Part shown: positions 38,801 to 48,415 of the stretch, piece after piece
Numbering within the stretch: the stretch's first letter is position 1
Layout: each line of letters opens with the position of its first letter
Source of the DNA: Taxawa tesnikishii (nom. ined.)
Lineage: Eukaryota > Ascomycota > Dothideomycetes > Dothideales
Direction of reading: 5' to 3'
Length of the DNA: 64,000 nucleotides
Assembly (NCBI GenBank): GCA_030247885.1
Contig: JAPDRO010000009.1
Location: forward strand, 496,001-560,000
Notes under the pieces: generated by a model
The model's input: the letters and a program-made list of their open reading frames with translations, nothing else
What the model was told of the DNA's origin: nothing
The model's database searches: none
Made by a program: the position numbers and the translations under genes

Positions 38801-40643
38801 CACGCCGGTGAGTTTTGCGGAACGCGTTGCATGTGATAGTAGGAGTGCTGATCCATCCAAGACTACAAACAAGGCTCAGTTGAGCGGCAAACGGGGATCC
38901 GGAGATGCAAATCTCATGGAAGGCGGTCCGGTCAGGAAACCTGAACCTCTGCCTCCAATTGACACTTCGGTTGCTGACAAACGACGTTCACGCCGAGAGA
39001 GTCGTACCGCTAGCGCCACTCCTGGAGTTGCAGATGTCCTTGACGAAAACGAACGCCAGAACAGGCCTCGCAAATCTACAGATCGTCGTCGATCGACCAG
39101 TCGGCCGCCTCCAACGAACACCACCGCTGGTCGGTCTGGCTTGCTGCCACGTGAGCCGAGAATCCAGACCGAGTCAACCCGCGACTTTGCAGACTTTATC
39201 CGCTCCACAGGACCCCAAAAGGAGCAGAACATTGCTCTTCCGGCTTTGGCAAGTCGCAGCACAACTTCGCTTCATTCAATGCGCATGACCAACGGCAGTG
39301 CTGCGCAATCGCGGTCGCAGTCGCGGTCGCAGTCGCGGTCGCAGTCGCCTGTTGGTGATCGCACACGAAGCATGACGTCTGTTATCAGCGTTGGCAGGGG
39401 CGAGATGGAAGCTGAGAACATCCCACCCGTTCCTGCAGTACCTGCGAGAATGCCGCCGTCGGCAGGCAAGCGCAGACCGAACATGCAGCCCCGAAACAAC
39501 TCTTCAAACAACAGCAACGGAGACCTCATTGACTTTATTCGCAACGGGCCACCTGACCAGAATGCGAACCGCATCCCGCGCAGTATCGCGCCGTTCCGCA
39601 CCACCATGGACAGCGACGAACTCAAGGCTATGGGCGACAAGCTCGGTCCATTCGAATCACCTGAGCTAGCCTCCAAGCCGTTTGCGACACCAAGCATGCC
39701 TAGCATCAACACCACCGACCCACCTTCAAGCCGCTCGACATCTGCCCGCGCCTCCGCAAACTCCCGCACGCCACTTCTACCCACCGCCTCAAACTCCTCA
39801 CGAACGGTCCAACCAGCCTACTCCTCGCAACCCCCACGCCTCAACACCAACAACCTCAACCTTCCTGCCGGTAGTCGTTCGCTTATGGAGCCCGACCGCA
39901 AGCGCCATCGTAGCAAGGACCCATACCCGATCGACTCTGACTCTGACGACGACATCCTGACCGCGCTCCCGGCCTCGCAGCAACGCCGTCGTGGCGACGA
40001 ATCCATCGCCGACTTCCTCCGCAACAACGACCCACCCAGCTCCAACGCGCCCGCGCCCCTTGCTCCTGCCGGCGGCGCCCAAGCACGCGCACTCATGAAC
40101 CGCGCCCGCGCAAACTCCGTCAACGGCCTTCGCCAGGCCACCTCCCATTCCCCAGTCGTCGGCGCAGGCGCATCTCCCGTCCTCGGCGGCGGCGGCGGCG
40201 GACGCGCCACGCCCACAGGCACGCGTCAGAACATGCACTCGGGCGGCCCCAAACCGGGCTACGAGCCAAGCATCGCCTCGGTGCGCACAAGCACCAGCAC
40301 GACGGCGGCGCGACCCGCGCACATCACCGCACACGTATCGTCCGGCTCCTCGGTTCCCCAGGCCTCGCAAGCGCGCAGGAACTCGGCCGGCCCGAGGAAG
40401 GAGGCGCGCGCCACGGTCGCCAAGGACGCGAGGCTGGGCGCTTTCCATCAGGGCGCCACGGGCGACTTGGCGGATTTCCTGAGGAGCTCGGGACCACCCG
40501 ATGCCGACAGAGGAGGGGGTGGTGTAGGGCGGGGAGCGGTGGGAGGGGCGGCGCCGGCGCCCGTGGTGGGGAATCAGGGGCAGGTGGAGAAGAAGAAGGG
40601 AGGTAAGTTTTGGAAGAGGAAGACGTATTTGGATATGCCTTAG
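35829..40643 (+). CDS. Large disordered protein with histone-fold-like segment and repeated DF[IL]R motif
   Basis: A single 1604-residue exon without interruption. The start MSSRVPYHNLHFSSPGYDS with SRAPSVASDRMSVVSGLTN is the conserved N-terminus of a large filamentous-ascomycete family, often given the uninformative label flo11. At about residues 98-160 lies a helical stretch (ENAVALVNAFLDKLLYDFL .. LKPAVADVL .. LARDAIVSAEENLEDLL) that resembles a histone fold; this is my inference. The rest is low complexity: Ser, Pro and charged residues, with an SRSQ repeat near residue 1160. Four copies of a short motif of type DFIR/DFLR followed by Gly/Asp-Pro occur at about residues 1117, 1231, 1391 and 1545. 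The C-terminus is Gly-rich, then basic (KKKGGKFWKRKTYLDMP). No signal peptide or GPI site is visible, so an adhesin role is unlikely. Function unknown. Confidence 0.85.
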   Translation: MSSRVPYHNLHFSSPGYDSTNTPVSPMMSRAPSVASDRMSVVSGLTNVVPQYLHQVNPPPQYMSLDSACQALAEFQSAQRSRLSDAEDDASEHGDRPVVSENAVALVNAFLDKLLYDFLAVARSTSLLALKPAVADVLKKNLARDAIVSAEENLEDLLALQDEDDNEPRPTTPKDSPVRWNLEFVWKRTRLRVMMRSEKSEFDIDDDERYVQEEGLYGPGRRWSQAGIISLSAEIFLAGVLDYVAEQLLDMAQGPATRRARRESKSAKAIFGSPANVQVAVEENDIEKAVLNSPLDRQWRTWRKSLRARSFNFARQSRGSFVTSPTLTHRASFGPTEGSVVSTVGEEEGLALRLDGIADVPEPRYPEHILASNIPLPMSTRDVDEIEVPGLARDPEEPKDERSRTPTARGVGRPVTSYTPLSPNGALMPPDSQLRSPHASHERPVPQRKRSLSVPTPAATPYEIPPVDVAAPVGSVPEESDAHQEPKYHARDLTDAKDGATARTLSPPGAFPITPGVELSDPTEEGRRTQASEPKTVASDVPLRHGGAVRPEAATIDDSALKVDGKPSPSEPFAPQKDAKRTDSLEAPASNTFGLPVNPGANDSGEPKSPRDWSSLPGGHVAGAVGGGISAAAVAAAFAEINKSHPAVEPSNKHAAPEVVERKSLLDMKALVNSQNNSQDSVSTQQLQSDSDQARPGAMTVPPRDTSPSSVRSEQTNKSFTLGDRSTPQVVHEDKAIPQHVFSEKEVVPDTTIHSPASPVPASLVPGMHRFERSSPASSDSTEASQTRNVQRPTRLTFSGQPNSRNNSSQNVNEADRPTSPRDFLAGRKLSGTPVERVTPSPTRDQTLTPKDSVTAVPPQELYGSPVVGRQSPSVFRPENGAFEPRSSSLANQKAPLSHIVGQQAIRDMDSDKEAIPERTSSLRRISVENTGSGRSAGVKTPDTPVSRFRSKSRSEKPLTSASITSVQDFDLLMQNDETVKYTLTPDSVRDTPVSFAERVACDSRSADPSKTTNKAQLSGKRGSGDANLMEGGPVRKPEPLPPIDTSVADKRRSRRESRTASATPGVADVLDENERQNRPRKSTDRRRSTSRPPPTNTTAGRSGLLPREPRIQTESTRDFADFIRSTGPQKEQNIALPALASRSTTSLHSMRMTNGSAAQSRSQSRSQSRSQSPVGDRTRSMTSVISVGRGEMEAENIPPVPAVPARMPPSAGKRRPNMQPRNNSSNNSNGDLIDFIRNGPPDQNANRIPRSIAPFRTTMDSDELKAMGDKLGPFESPELASKPFATPSMPSINTTDPPSSRSTSARASANSRTPLLPTASNSSRTVQPAYSSQPPRLNTNNLNLPAGSRSLMEPDRKRHRSKDPYPIDSDSDDDILTALPASQQRRRGDESIADFLRNNDPPSSNAPAPLAPAGGAQARALMNRARANSVNGLRQATSHSPVVGAGASPVLGGGGGGRATPTGTRQNMHSGGPKPGYEPSIASVRTSTSTTAARPAHITAHVSSGSSVPQASQARRNSAGPRKEARATVAKDARLGAFHQGATGDLADFLRSSGPPDADRGGGGVGRGAVGGAAPAPVVGNQGQVEKKKGGKFWKRKTYLDMP

Positions 40644-41198
40644 AAGGGGCGGAAGTCACTGTCGGTTCCGTTGTCGAGTGTGCATCGAGCTTTCCGAAAG
40701 CGGTTGCCCCGAGCCTACCTCTGGGATGTTCATCGTGTGGTGGGTCGCATTGGGACCGAGCTCTGGTCTCTTTCTGGCTTTTTTGTCTTTTCTTTTCTTC
40801 TGGTTGGACAGGGGACGCGAAGACCTGAGTTTCTCCTCCGGATACAACTCTTCTTCTTCCTTTGGTTTAGCGTGGTGTTCCGGGCTCGAGAGAAATAGAT
40901 GGGGATACATGACTGCGGGGATACTTTGCCCATTTCCTCGATGCATATTCGCGGTATCTGGGACTCGTGGATATATATATCTTGCTTGATTTGGACAAAA
41001 GCTAGCCATATAGGCACTGCATATGCATACAGACAACAGCAAACGACACGACAGTCGAAACAGCCTTGTCATCACCATCATCGTCTCATTTCTTCTGCTT
41101 TAAACGTCGGCTTTTTTTGTTTTCGCGCGAAGGAGCTGAACGAACCCAGTATTTGCTACAACCCGGCGCTCTGCAATCGGCGCTTGTGCCGTCCCGAT
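40644..41198. other. Intergenic between convergent genes
   Basis: About 550 bp between the stop codons of the large disordered-protein gene and the phospholipase D-type gene. It should hold two 3' UTRs. A short AT-rich palindromic stretch (atatatat) lies near 40971. No gene was recognised. Confidence 0.5.
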
Positions 41199-42736
41199 TC
41201 AGACACCAGCGGAGTCGTACGCCACTCTCTTCCGTCCCGCCAGCGCGCGCGACAGGGAGGAGTGTAGTTCGGCGGCCAGCTGGGTGGAGAAGAAGGCCAC
41301 GCCGAGCTCCTGGCTCGTGTACCAGCTGGCACGGTCCAGGTTCCCGCTCCCGAGCACCACGACCTCGTCGTCGACGGTCGAGAGCTTGAGGTGCGATTGC
41401 ACGGGCTCCGCTGCCGTGATGACTCCGACCGCGGCGCGGTCGGGTGCTACTTGCTCGGCAGTGGTGCGCGCATGGTAGAATTCGATCCTCAATGCGCCGA
41501 TGTTCCGGCCTGTGAGCCGTCCTTCTTCCGCCAAGGCTAGGGCGGAAGACGATGAGGATGCGGAGGGGACCGGCGGAGGCGGTGAGGGTGCAGCAGGCGT
41601 CGGTGTTCTTTTGTGAGTTTGCGGACGCAGCGCGAGGTCGTTGTCCCTGCGGTGACGAGCTGCTCGAGGATCATGAGACGCGCGCTCGTGACAACGTGTA
41701 CGTCGATGCCGCGGGATAGCGCGTTGAGGAGGGCGTGCAGGACGGGTGGGGAGGTTAGGTTGGGCGTTTGGATGTAGATGCGATTTTGGGCGCGGGCGAA
41801 GAGGGAGAGGAGGAAGGTGTTGAGGGGGTTGGAGGCGCGGGGGAAGCGTTGGAAGGGGAAGGGACGGAAGGAGGGGTCGATGTGGTGGCGGGATGGGAGG
41901 AAGATGGAGGGGACTGAGGAGAGCTGGAGGGTGTTGTGGATGGGAAGCACGCTAGTTGACTGCCTAAGTGGTTGTGCGTCTACTGGCGGAGTGGTGACTG
42001 TGTAGTCCTCCTCCGACGGTTCTTGGTCCGCTACCAAGGGCGTGGCCTCTCGTATCCGATCTTGCGAGCTCGCCCAGAATCGGTGCCAGAATGTGAAGAA
42101 TGTCTCCACGATGAGACCTCGCAGGTCAACGCAGCCCTCGAACCAGTCTTCCCAGCTGACGTTGCAGCTCGGTAGTAGCACCCTGCAGCGGTCTACGATG
42201 AGGAACTTGGGATGCATGACGCTGAACGGAAGCATGAAGATGCTCTTCACCTCCATCTCCAGGCCCGGGAGTTCGCTGGCCGCCGGCAGACCCAGCTTGG
42301 TCGGCCATGTCGAAGGCGCGTAGACGTGTCCCTCTGGTGAAGTCGTATGGAACAACTTCTGAAACAGCGAGAGCGACGAGAAGCAGATCCGGACGCGGAT
42401 CTTGCGGCCGAGGTGTCGAGCCCGCGCGGAGAGCTTTAGCAGACTGGCAGAGAGGAGGTCCAAGGTCAAAGAGCGCGCCCAGAAACAGGTCACGAGGATG
42501 ACTTCGTGTTGGGCGCTTTCGAGTGCTGGCAGGAGGGTCGTCTGGAAGATCGAGGCACCCGTGCCGAGTGCGAGGCTGCGCATGTCGCTCGAGCGTACAA
42601 GCGACGAAGGTTGACAGTCCCACCCTTGCAGAGCGTTTATGGTTGCACGAGGATCGGAGCCTGTGACATGGTGGATCCAGTCTCTGACGAATGGATGCTT
42701 GTTTACTTCCGAGTTGGAGCCTTGACCAGAAGCCAT
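41199..42736 (-). CDS. Phospholipase D-superfamily protein with two HKD motifs
   Basis: Single exon; with one restored base 1539 nt, or 512 residues. Members hydrolyse or transfer phosphatidyl groups. The first catalytic motif is HPKFLIVDRCRVLLPSCNVSWEDW and the second is HLKLSTVDDEVVVLGSGNLDRASW; both keep His, Lys and Asp in HxKx4D-type spacing. Between them lie a hydrophobic segment after FARAQNRIYIQTPNLTSPPVLHAL and a Pro/Ser linker. The layout resembles cardiolipin-synthase/PLD-like proteins of filamentous fungi rather than the long PX-PH PLD1. No signal peptide is visible. The frame breaks at a four-base run (41609-41612; AAAA in the gene), just before the linker; one more base joins both halves. 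The ATG at 42736 opens MASGQGSNSEVNKHPFVRDW. Confidence 0.85.
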
Positions 42737-42933
42737 CCCCGCGCTCGTCGACCCGGTGGCACACTGCAGGTGCAGAGCAGAAGGCTGTCTGTCATTGCCT
42801 ATTATATAGCATGCTGTTGATTTGCAGTTTACAGGACAAATAAGCGATTATATATACCAGATTTTGCCACAACCCCACACAAAGCGAGTATCGAATCGGC
42901 TCACCGATTCGGCTTGCTACAATTTCCACCCCC

Positions 42934-43021
42934 GGTTACGTGGTGTAGGGGTAGCATGTATCGTTGTGGTCATCAGACTAGCAACTTCCGATCCGACCCT
43001 GGTTCGATTCCAGGCGTAGCC
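42934..43021 (+). tRNA. tRNA-His (GTG) with an 18-nt intron
   Basis: The acceptor stem pairs GGTTACG with CGTAGCC (one G-T pair), and an A follows at 43022 as discriminator. The T arm is CCTGG-TTCGATT-CCAGG. The anticodon loop reads TTGTGG then C after an interruption, the same loop as yeast tRNA-His (TTGTGGC) with anticodon GTG at 42966-42968. The interruption 42970-42987 starts one base 3' of the anticodon, the canonical position for nuclear tRNA introns. The five-base anticodon stem has four good pairs and one mismatch at its outer end. Internal A and B boxes are recognisable (TGGTGTAGGGG and GGTTCGATTCC). Confidence 0.88.
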
Positions 43022-43393
43022 ATATACGCTTACTTTTTGTTCATCACGCACTCTGTCTAGGTGGAGTACGTGACAATACGAGACACTCCTCGGACATGCG
43101 CCGGATAGACTCCTATATTGGTCGTGTGGCATCGTGACGACGCCACCGGCTTGCGCATATATATGGATGTGTATTGCGTCAAAAGATGCATGTACAGCAT
43201 GTGAAGGCATGGATGAAATGCACACGAAGAAGCAAACATGGCCAATGTCAACTCGTTCCTGATTCCGCACCTTGAACTCACACGCCAACCCGAACATCAA
43301 CAATCAGGCACCTGACAAACAAAACCCAAACCCCACAAACAAAGCATCCCTCGCTTCTATCAACATGCCGCATCCCCTGTCATGACATTCGTC

Positions 43394-45622
43394 TCACATA
43401 ACCACACACCCTCCACTCCTTGCCCTTCTCCTTCTTCCCCCACCCACACCTCCCGCGCCGTTGCCGCCATCCTCCTCATCCGCGTGCATCATCTGCGCTT
43501 CTCTCGCCCTCCTCCTCCTGCGCCTGCTGCCGGCACCACTGGCGCCCGCCTCTTCCTGCGCGACCATGAACTCGGCCCATTTCCGTTCCAGACGGTTGGC
43601 AGCGCGGTAGTCTCCGCGAAGAACGCGCTTGGTATGTTCTTCGACGGTCGGCTGGTACGTGTAGAAGCACTTCAACTGGATGATTTCGGTGGGGTAGGTT
43701 TTGTGCTGCTGCTGCTCTTGAGGTGTCCGAGGGGCGGGGGTAGACGGTAGGGAGGCGATGCTGGATGTAGATGCCGAGATCGAGGTGGGAAGGATTGGCT
43801 CCGACTGTTGCTGCGAAGGAGCAGCAGGGCGAGTGCGTACGGGGAGCAGTTCGGCGTTGCGCGAGAGCACTTCACGGACACCTGTCCAGGTCACATTCTG
43901 GCAGTCGTAGGCGACGAGTCTCAGTCCGATCTCCGGGCACTCGAGAGCGCTGGTGGTGCGAGTAGCGCGTGCCCGAACCATGGCGGCGGCTTCAGCGAGT
44001 ACAAGGTCCGAGACGCGCGTGTTGTCCATGTCGAGGCTGCGCAACTGCGTGCAGGCCTTGATGACGGGTAGCATGCCAGTGTCACCGAGATTCTCGCAAT
44101 ACGAAATCGAGAGGTGGCGCAGCGTCTGGGCGCACGGCGCCTCCGCCAGCGTCTGGAGGACGGAGTTGCTGAGGTCGTCGAGCTCTTCCAGGTCTAGGTG
44201 CGTGAGGTGCGGAATGGTCGGGAGTAGGTCCGTTAGGGATGCGTCTGTGATTCCGGAGCACTTGGAAAGTTGCAAGCCTTCGAGCTCTGGTAGATTGTTG
44301 ACGAACGTCTTGATGCCTTGGTCGCTGATGCCTCGGCATTTTGTCAAGTCCAAGTGTTTCAACTGTCTCGGAGGCACAATGGGTCGGCCAGTCAGCCAGT
44401 CCATCTCGCTGTCTTTGCCCTCCATCAGGACGGCAAGTGATTCATCGGTCAGCGAGTCACAGTTCATCAAGACGAGGCGCTCGAGCGTGTTTCGTTTGAA
44501 GAGTTCGACCATGAAGTCCACGTCATCCCATCCACGGACTTCGCCGGCTCGCAAATCCTTCAAGTTCGGGCACGCCTCGACGATCTTGCCTAGACCGCGA
44601 GTGTCGACGTTGTTGCACCACGATACGTTCAGATGCTCCAGCTTCGGGCAGGATTGCGCAATGTACTTCATGGCTGTGTTTGTGGCACCTGCGAGGCCAG
44701 AAAGGTTGATGTGTACCAAGCGAGGGTTCTGCAGAAGGAAGCAATGAATCGAATTGCGGTCTATCCGACAACCCTCAAGGGAGAAGTTTTCGACGTTTCG
44801 GCATGCGTCCAACAGTCCTCTGGTTTGCCATTTCTCCCGGAGTTGCACGCATCCTCGAAGGTTTAGGTCGCGTACGAACGGACCCGAAGATGTAATGATC
44901 CTCACCAATGCGTCCGCTGGAATGTCCTTATAGTACTCGGCGGTGTCCAATATGCCCCACAACTGGCCGTCGAAGCACATTCGATGGAACGTCTTGGATA
45001 CTGCAGAGCAGCGGACGATTTCCTTCGGGTTGAGGTAGGTAAGAACCTCCATCCTCAACTCAGACGGCAGGTCATGCCAGAAGTTGAAGTCGGCCCGCTT
45101 CTCGAGCGGCTTAGCGACTGGCCGTGCGATTGGGATCGAGAAATAGTCTTCTTCCTCTAGAATGCCAGGTGTGAGGCCCATTCGAGAGCTTGGCCGCAGA
45201 TCTGAGGGCAAACCAACCGAGCTCTTGCCGTCAGCGCCCAGGTACCGGATGCGTGCCCGTTCGTCGAACATAGGAATTTGCACACCAGGAGTAGTCACTG
45301 CCGAAGTGGGAGCCGTCGAGTAACCGGCAGATAGCTCTGTTGCCAACGATCCATATGGAGTACCGGCAGAGGACAGGGAAATGCACGACACAGACGCCTT
45401 TCCTCCGGTCCTGTATCCATATGATGGTGCACGACCAACCTTGGCTAGGGAGGGTGAAGAAGACATGCGTTTGAGGCTCTGCACAAGGCGCTTCCTTCCC
45501 TTTAATTTCTGTGGAAGCTCTGAGTGTATCGCAGCACTGTCTTCTGATTGTGACGAGGTAGGAGTGGGTTGAGTTTCAAGTACATTGATCTCGTTGACCG
45601 ACTCTAGGGACGTTTGTGCCAT
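43394..45622 (-). CDS. F-box/leucine-rich-repeat protein with C-terminal CaaX box
   Basis: 742 residues, one exon. It is probably a substrate receptor of an SCF ubiquitin ligase. The first 175 residues are Ser/Thr-rich and disordered. The F-box spans about 181-223 (FWHDLPSELRMEVLTYLNPK .. CSAVSKTFHRMCFDGQLWG). About ten leucine-rich repeats of the cysteine-containing type follow (for example LKHLDLTKCRGISDQGI, LEGLQLSKCSGITDASL, LRHLSISYCENLGDTGM), through about residue 590. A Gln/Pro/Ser linker leads to a helical segment, then two basic clusters (SRRRRRRAREAQ and GGGRRRRARSGG) and the terminal CVVM. That last tetrapeptide is a CaaX box favouring farnesylation, and the adjacent basic residues would support membrane binding. 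This arrangement recalls the prenylated human FBXL2/FBXL20 group. The neighbour tRNA-His is 370 bp away. Confidence 0.9.
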   Translation of the reverse strand: MAQTSLESVNEINVLETQPTPTSSQSEDSAAIHSELPQKLKGRKRLVQSLKRMSSSPSLAKVGRAPSYGYRTGGKASVSCISLSSAGTPYGSLATELSAGYSTAPTSAVTTPGVQIPMFDERARIRYLGADGKSSVGLPSDLRPSSRMGLTPGILEEEDYFSIPIARPVAKPLEKRADFNFWHDLPSELRMEVLTYLNPKEIVRCSAVSKTFHRMCFDGQLWGILDTAEYYKDIPADALVRIITSSGPFVRDLNLRGCVQLREKWQTRGLLDACRNVENFSLEGCRIDRNSIHCFLLQNPRLVHINLSGLAGATNTAMKYIAQSCPKLEHLNVSWCNNVDTRGLGKIVEACPNLKDLRAGEVRGWDDVDFMVELFKRNTLERLVLMNCDSLTDESLAVLMEGKDSEMDWLTGRPIVPPRQLKHLDLTKCRGISDQGIKTFVNNLPELEGLQLSKCSGITDASLTDLLPTIPHLTHLDLEELDDLSNSVLQTLAEAPCAQTLRHLSISYCENLGDTGMLPVIKACTQLRSLDMDNTRVSDLVLAEAAAMVRARATRTTSALECPEIGLRLVAYDCQNVTWTGVREVLSRNAELLPVRTRPAAPSQQQSEPILPTSISASTSSIASLPSTPAPRTPQEQQQHKTYPTEIIQLKCFYTYQPTVEEHTKRVLRGDYRAANRLERKWAEFMVAQEEAGASGAGSRRRRRRAREAQMMHADEEDGGNGAGGVGGGRRRRARSGGCVVM

Positions 45623-47051
45623 GATGATGGTGTTGTAATATGGACTCTGGACAAGAAAGTGCCGCCTTCCGTTGGCTGGTCAAGCGGATCGTCTGCCAGG
45701 TTCTGCCCGCTCTTGAGCGGGAGCAATTGCAAGAACTCCAGGTGTGTCACCGATGTTCCACCAAGGTAGATATGGCTCACAAGCCGTTTCTCGAGCCAGC
45801 TCTTCTATCTTTTGTGATAGCGACGTCGGAATGGGTGGGGTCCGAGCTCCAGATGTCCGACGGACGCTTGTAAGGATAAGACGATCCAGTGGCTCTGTCT
45901 TTGACTAGCAAGCGGAGAACGAGATCTCAACCAGTCCAACGAAGCTGAGTAAAGAAGCAGAAGAGGAAAAGAGAGGATGAGGTCCCAAGAAAGTGCAGTG
46001 GGAGACGCGTAGCTGAGGTGCGGTACTTCTGTGGCAGCTGGTCTATGCAGACCCAATCGTTATCGCTGGCGGGGAAGGGCGAGCGCTAGTGGGGAAGACG
46101 TTGGAGCTTGCTTGGCGAGACGGTTGGCGAGAGCCGAGACCGTGAATAGCTGCAGAGGGTGAGTGAGTAAGTGGGTGAGACAATGGGTTTCGAGCGCGTA
46201 GGAGATGACAACAACGAGTGATCGGATCAGCTCCTTTCTAGGAGAGCGAGATGGGAGCACGAGAGAGGATAAGGGTACTTGCTGCATACACTGCCGTGCC
46301 GGGTGACAAGCATACTTGCACCGAGGACCAAGCACGAGACCCACCCCAAGACGGCGCCATTGCCGCTTACGTTTCCGGCATTATGCAGGGCTTTCCAGTA
46401 CATGCAACTTGCCTAAGCCCGCTGCAGCTGCAGTTTTGGGCTTCTTCCCAAGCGACTGGTTGACAGCCCGTGAATCTCGGGTTGCCGCAGTCCAATCCCC
46501 ACAAGCCAAATGCTGTTAAGCCTGTGTTCCGATTGCTTTGCCGACAAAGAAAAAACAAATCCTTGTTTACACTGTCTTACAGCTGTTCCAGGTCCGGCGA
46601 AATAGTCGGCTTCGAGAACAAGTCTAGCTCCCCAACCCGCACGTCGCTTCCAAGGAGCCAGGGGAAGGCAAAGAGGCGCAGCAAAAACGGACAATAATTC
46701 TCCCCGCGGTTGTCCGCACGAGGCACAGGAGTCCTTCTGCGACCGTGCTATCGCTGACTCCGTTCACTGTAACCGTTTCAGTCTAGCAAAACACGACAAG
46801 CTTTGCCCCAGGGAGATGCTCGCATGGAGTAATGCGGGGAGTTGCAGATCACATCCACGAGGTTTCTCCTGCGCATTCAACGAAGTTGCAAAGATGCAAG
46901 ACACGACTCGGATTCGTAAAGCTAGTCATTCGCTCGACCGAGGAGCGTCAGTATATAGAGTACACAGGTTCCGAGAGAGAGTGCAAGTCGCTCCTGGAAA
47001 TCATGGAACCCTCAACGCCTTCAATCCGACCACGCGTCGTCCTATACACGT
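45623..47051. other. Gene-free stretch upstream of the F-box gene
   Basis: About 1.4 kb that should contain the F-box gene promoter and leader and the 3' end of the DUF1772 gene. Short open frames occur on both strands, but none shows a motif or convincing exon structure. Confidence 0.4.
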
Positions 47052-47824
47052 TTAGGAGATCCTGTTTGCTCCAGTCTTGAAGGAGATGTCGGCAAGGCCG
47101 ATCACATCATACTTGTCAACTGCTGCCCACAATGCAGTCAGTGTACCGGCAAGAGTAAGTGCAGCACCACCCAAGTTCAGGGTTGCCCATCGGTCGACAA
47201 GCGAGTGTACGGTCTCCTCCTTTGCAACACCCGATTCGGCAGCAGAGTCCTCCAACGATGTACCGGCGAGGGAAGAGGCCTTGTCTTGGAGCTTGTCGTT
47301 GAGAGGCTTGAGGGCGAAGAGCGTGTATGGGATGAGGGATGGAAGCAGCACAGCGGAAGTGATCCACAGGCTGCGGTTCGCGGACTGTGCTGGTTCTGTT
47401 CCGCGTGTGTTAGCTGCGTGTCACCCCACAATCGCACGGACATGTAGTTGAACGTTGCGCTTTCTTTCCACTCTTGCTTGATGGAGTTGCCATTGACGAA
47501 CCTCTGTAGGCGAGATATCCAACAGTTCCCGTACTGATGACACTGAGAGCAGTCTTCAAGAAGATGCCGTTATCGTAGAGCTTCTTCCACTGCTTGGCGA
47601 GCAGTGGAGCTGGTGCTTCCATAAAGACAGCGCATGCCGCAGAAGCGCTTGCAGTGTGGCCTGGACGAGGCTTAGTATCGTATCATAACTAGAAGGACTC
47701 GGAGTGAAATACCAAAGAGATAAGCGGCAGAGGTCAGTCCAACAACCTGCGCGGTGCGGATAGCCACAGACGGCTTCTCAACGTGCAGAGGAATGTTAGA
47801 AAGACTATCCACGAAGCGATCCAT
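47052..47824 (-). CDS. DUF1772 integral membrane protein (anthrone oxygenase-like fold)
   Basis: Three exons, 47824-47713, 47660-47502 and 47395-47052, give 615 nt or 204 residues, with all phases consistent. Helices: AIRTAQVVGLTSAAYLFG, then the HTASASAACAVF segment, TALSVISTGTVGYLAY, WITSAVLLPSLIPYTLFALK with the IPYT and PLND pattern typical of DUF1772, and LGGAALTLAGTLTALWAAVD. Some family members act as anthrone oxygenases in polyketide pathways or carry out small-molecule hydroxylation. No polyketide synthase is near, so I do not assign that reaction. The ATG at 47824 opens MDRFVDSLSNIPLHVEKPSV. Intron 2 uses a GTTCGT donor. The protein is complete and normal in size. Confidence 0.82.
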
Positions 47825-48415
47825 GATGGGCAGGATGTCCTTGTTCGATGAAGTTGATGTTGTGGGAGGATTGCAGAGCGAAGAAGCAAGAGCTGTTTTG
47901 TACTCGAGGGCAAGGTGGTTAACCGCACGGGTGACACCTGTTTCATGTGATATGAGGAGCTTTCGACGTCACTGGCGCTTTGAGCTCTGCCAAGAAAACC
48001 ATTCCTTGAATCGCGAAATCGCAAGACGGAGTAAGCCACCTCTCCTCGCGCTTGAACACGACGACGACGAATTCATTGTCCGGGTAGTCCTCACCAAACT
48101 GTCTCTGCGTTTCTACAAACAACGTCCAGAGTGCTAAGGCACGCGCGCCTTCGGGTTGGAGATCCGCACATCACACTGCACGCCTGATCACCCTGCTACT
48201 ACCCCGCCGCCGAGATCCTGATGCTCCCCTCTTTTCGCTTCTTGTGTCTCTGTTGAGGAGGAATCGGACTCCTAAGTCATATTGACTGGACTGCCTTTGT
48301 GAGATGACGTCCTCCCATTCGGCAAAGTGCGACGATGGCGCATTGATCCCATACATATACGAGGTCGTATGGCCTCCCTTGACTCTCCGCGCCAGAGAAA
48401 CAGTAGGTTGTCGAA
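47825..48415. promoter_or_regulatory. Divergent promoter region, DUF1772 and CBM52 genes
   Basis: About 590 bp between two divergent start codons with no recognisable gene. Both promoters must be here; no factor site was assigned. Confidence 0.45.

Noticed and set aside
46200-46700. Open frames of 70-95 codons upstream of the F-box gene
   Set aside because: They overlap each other on both strands, lack motifs and good start context, and fit a promoter/leader region better.
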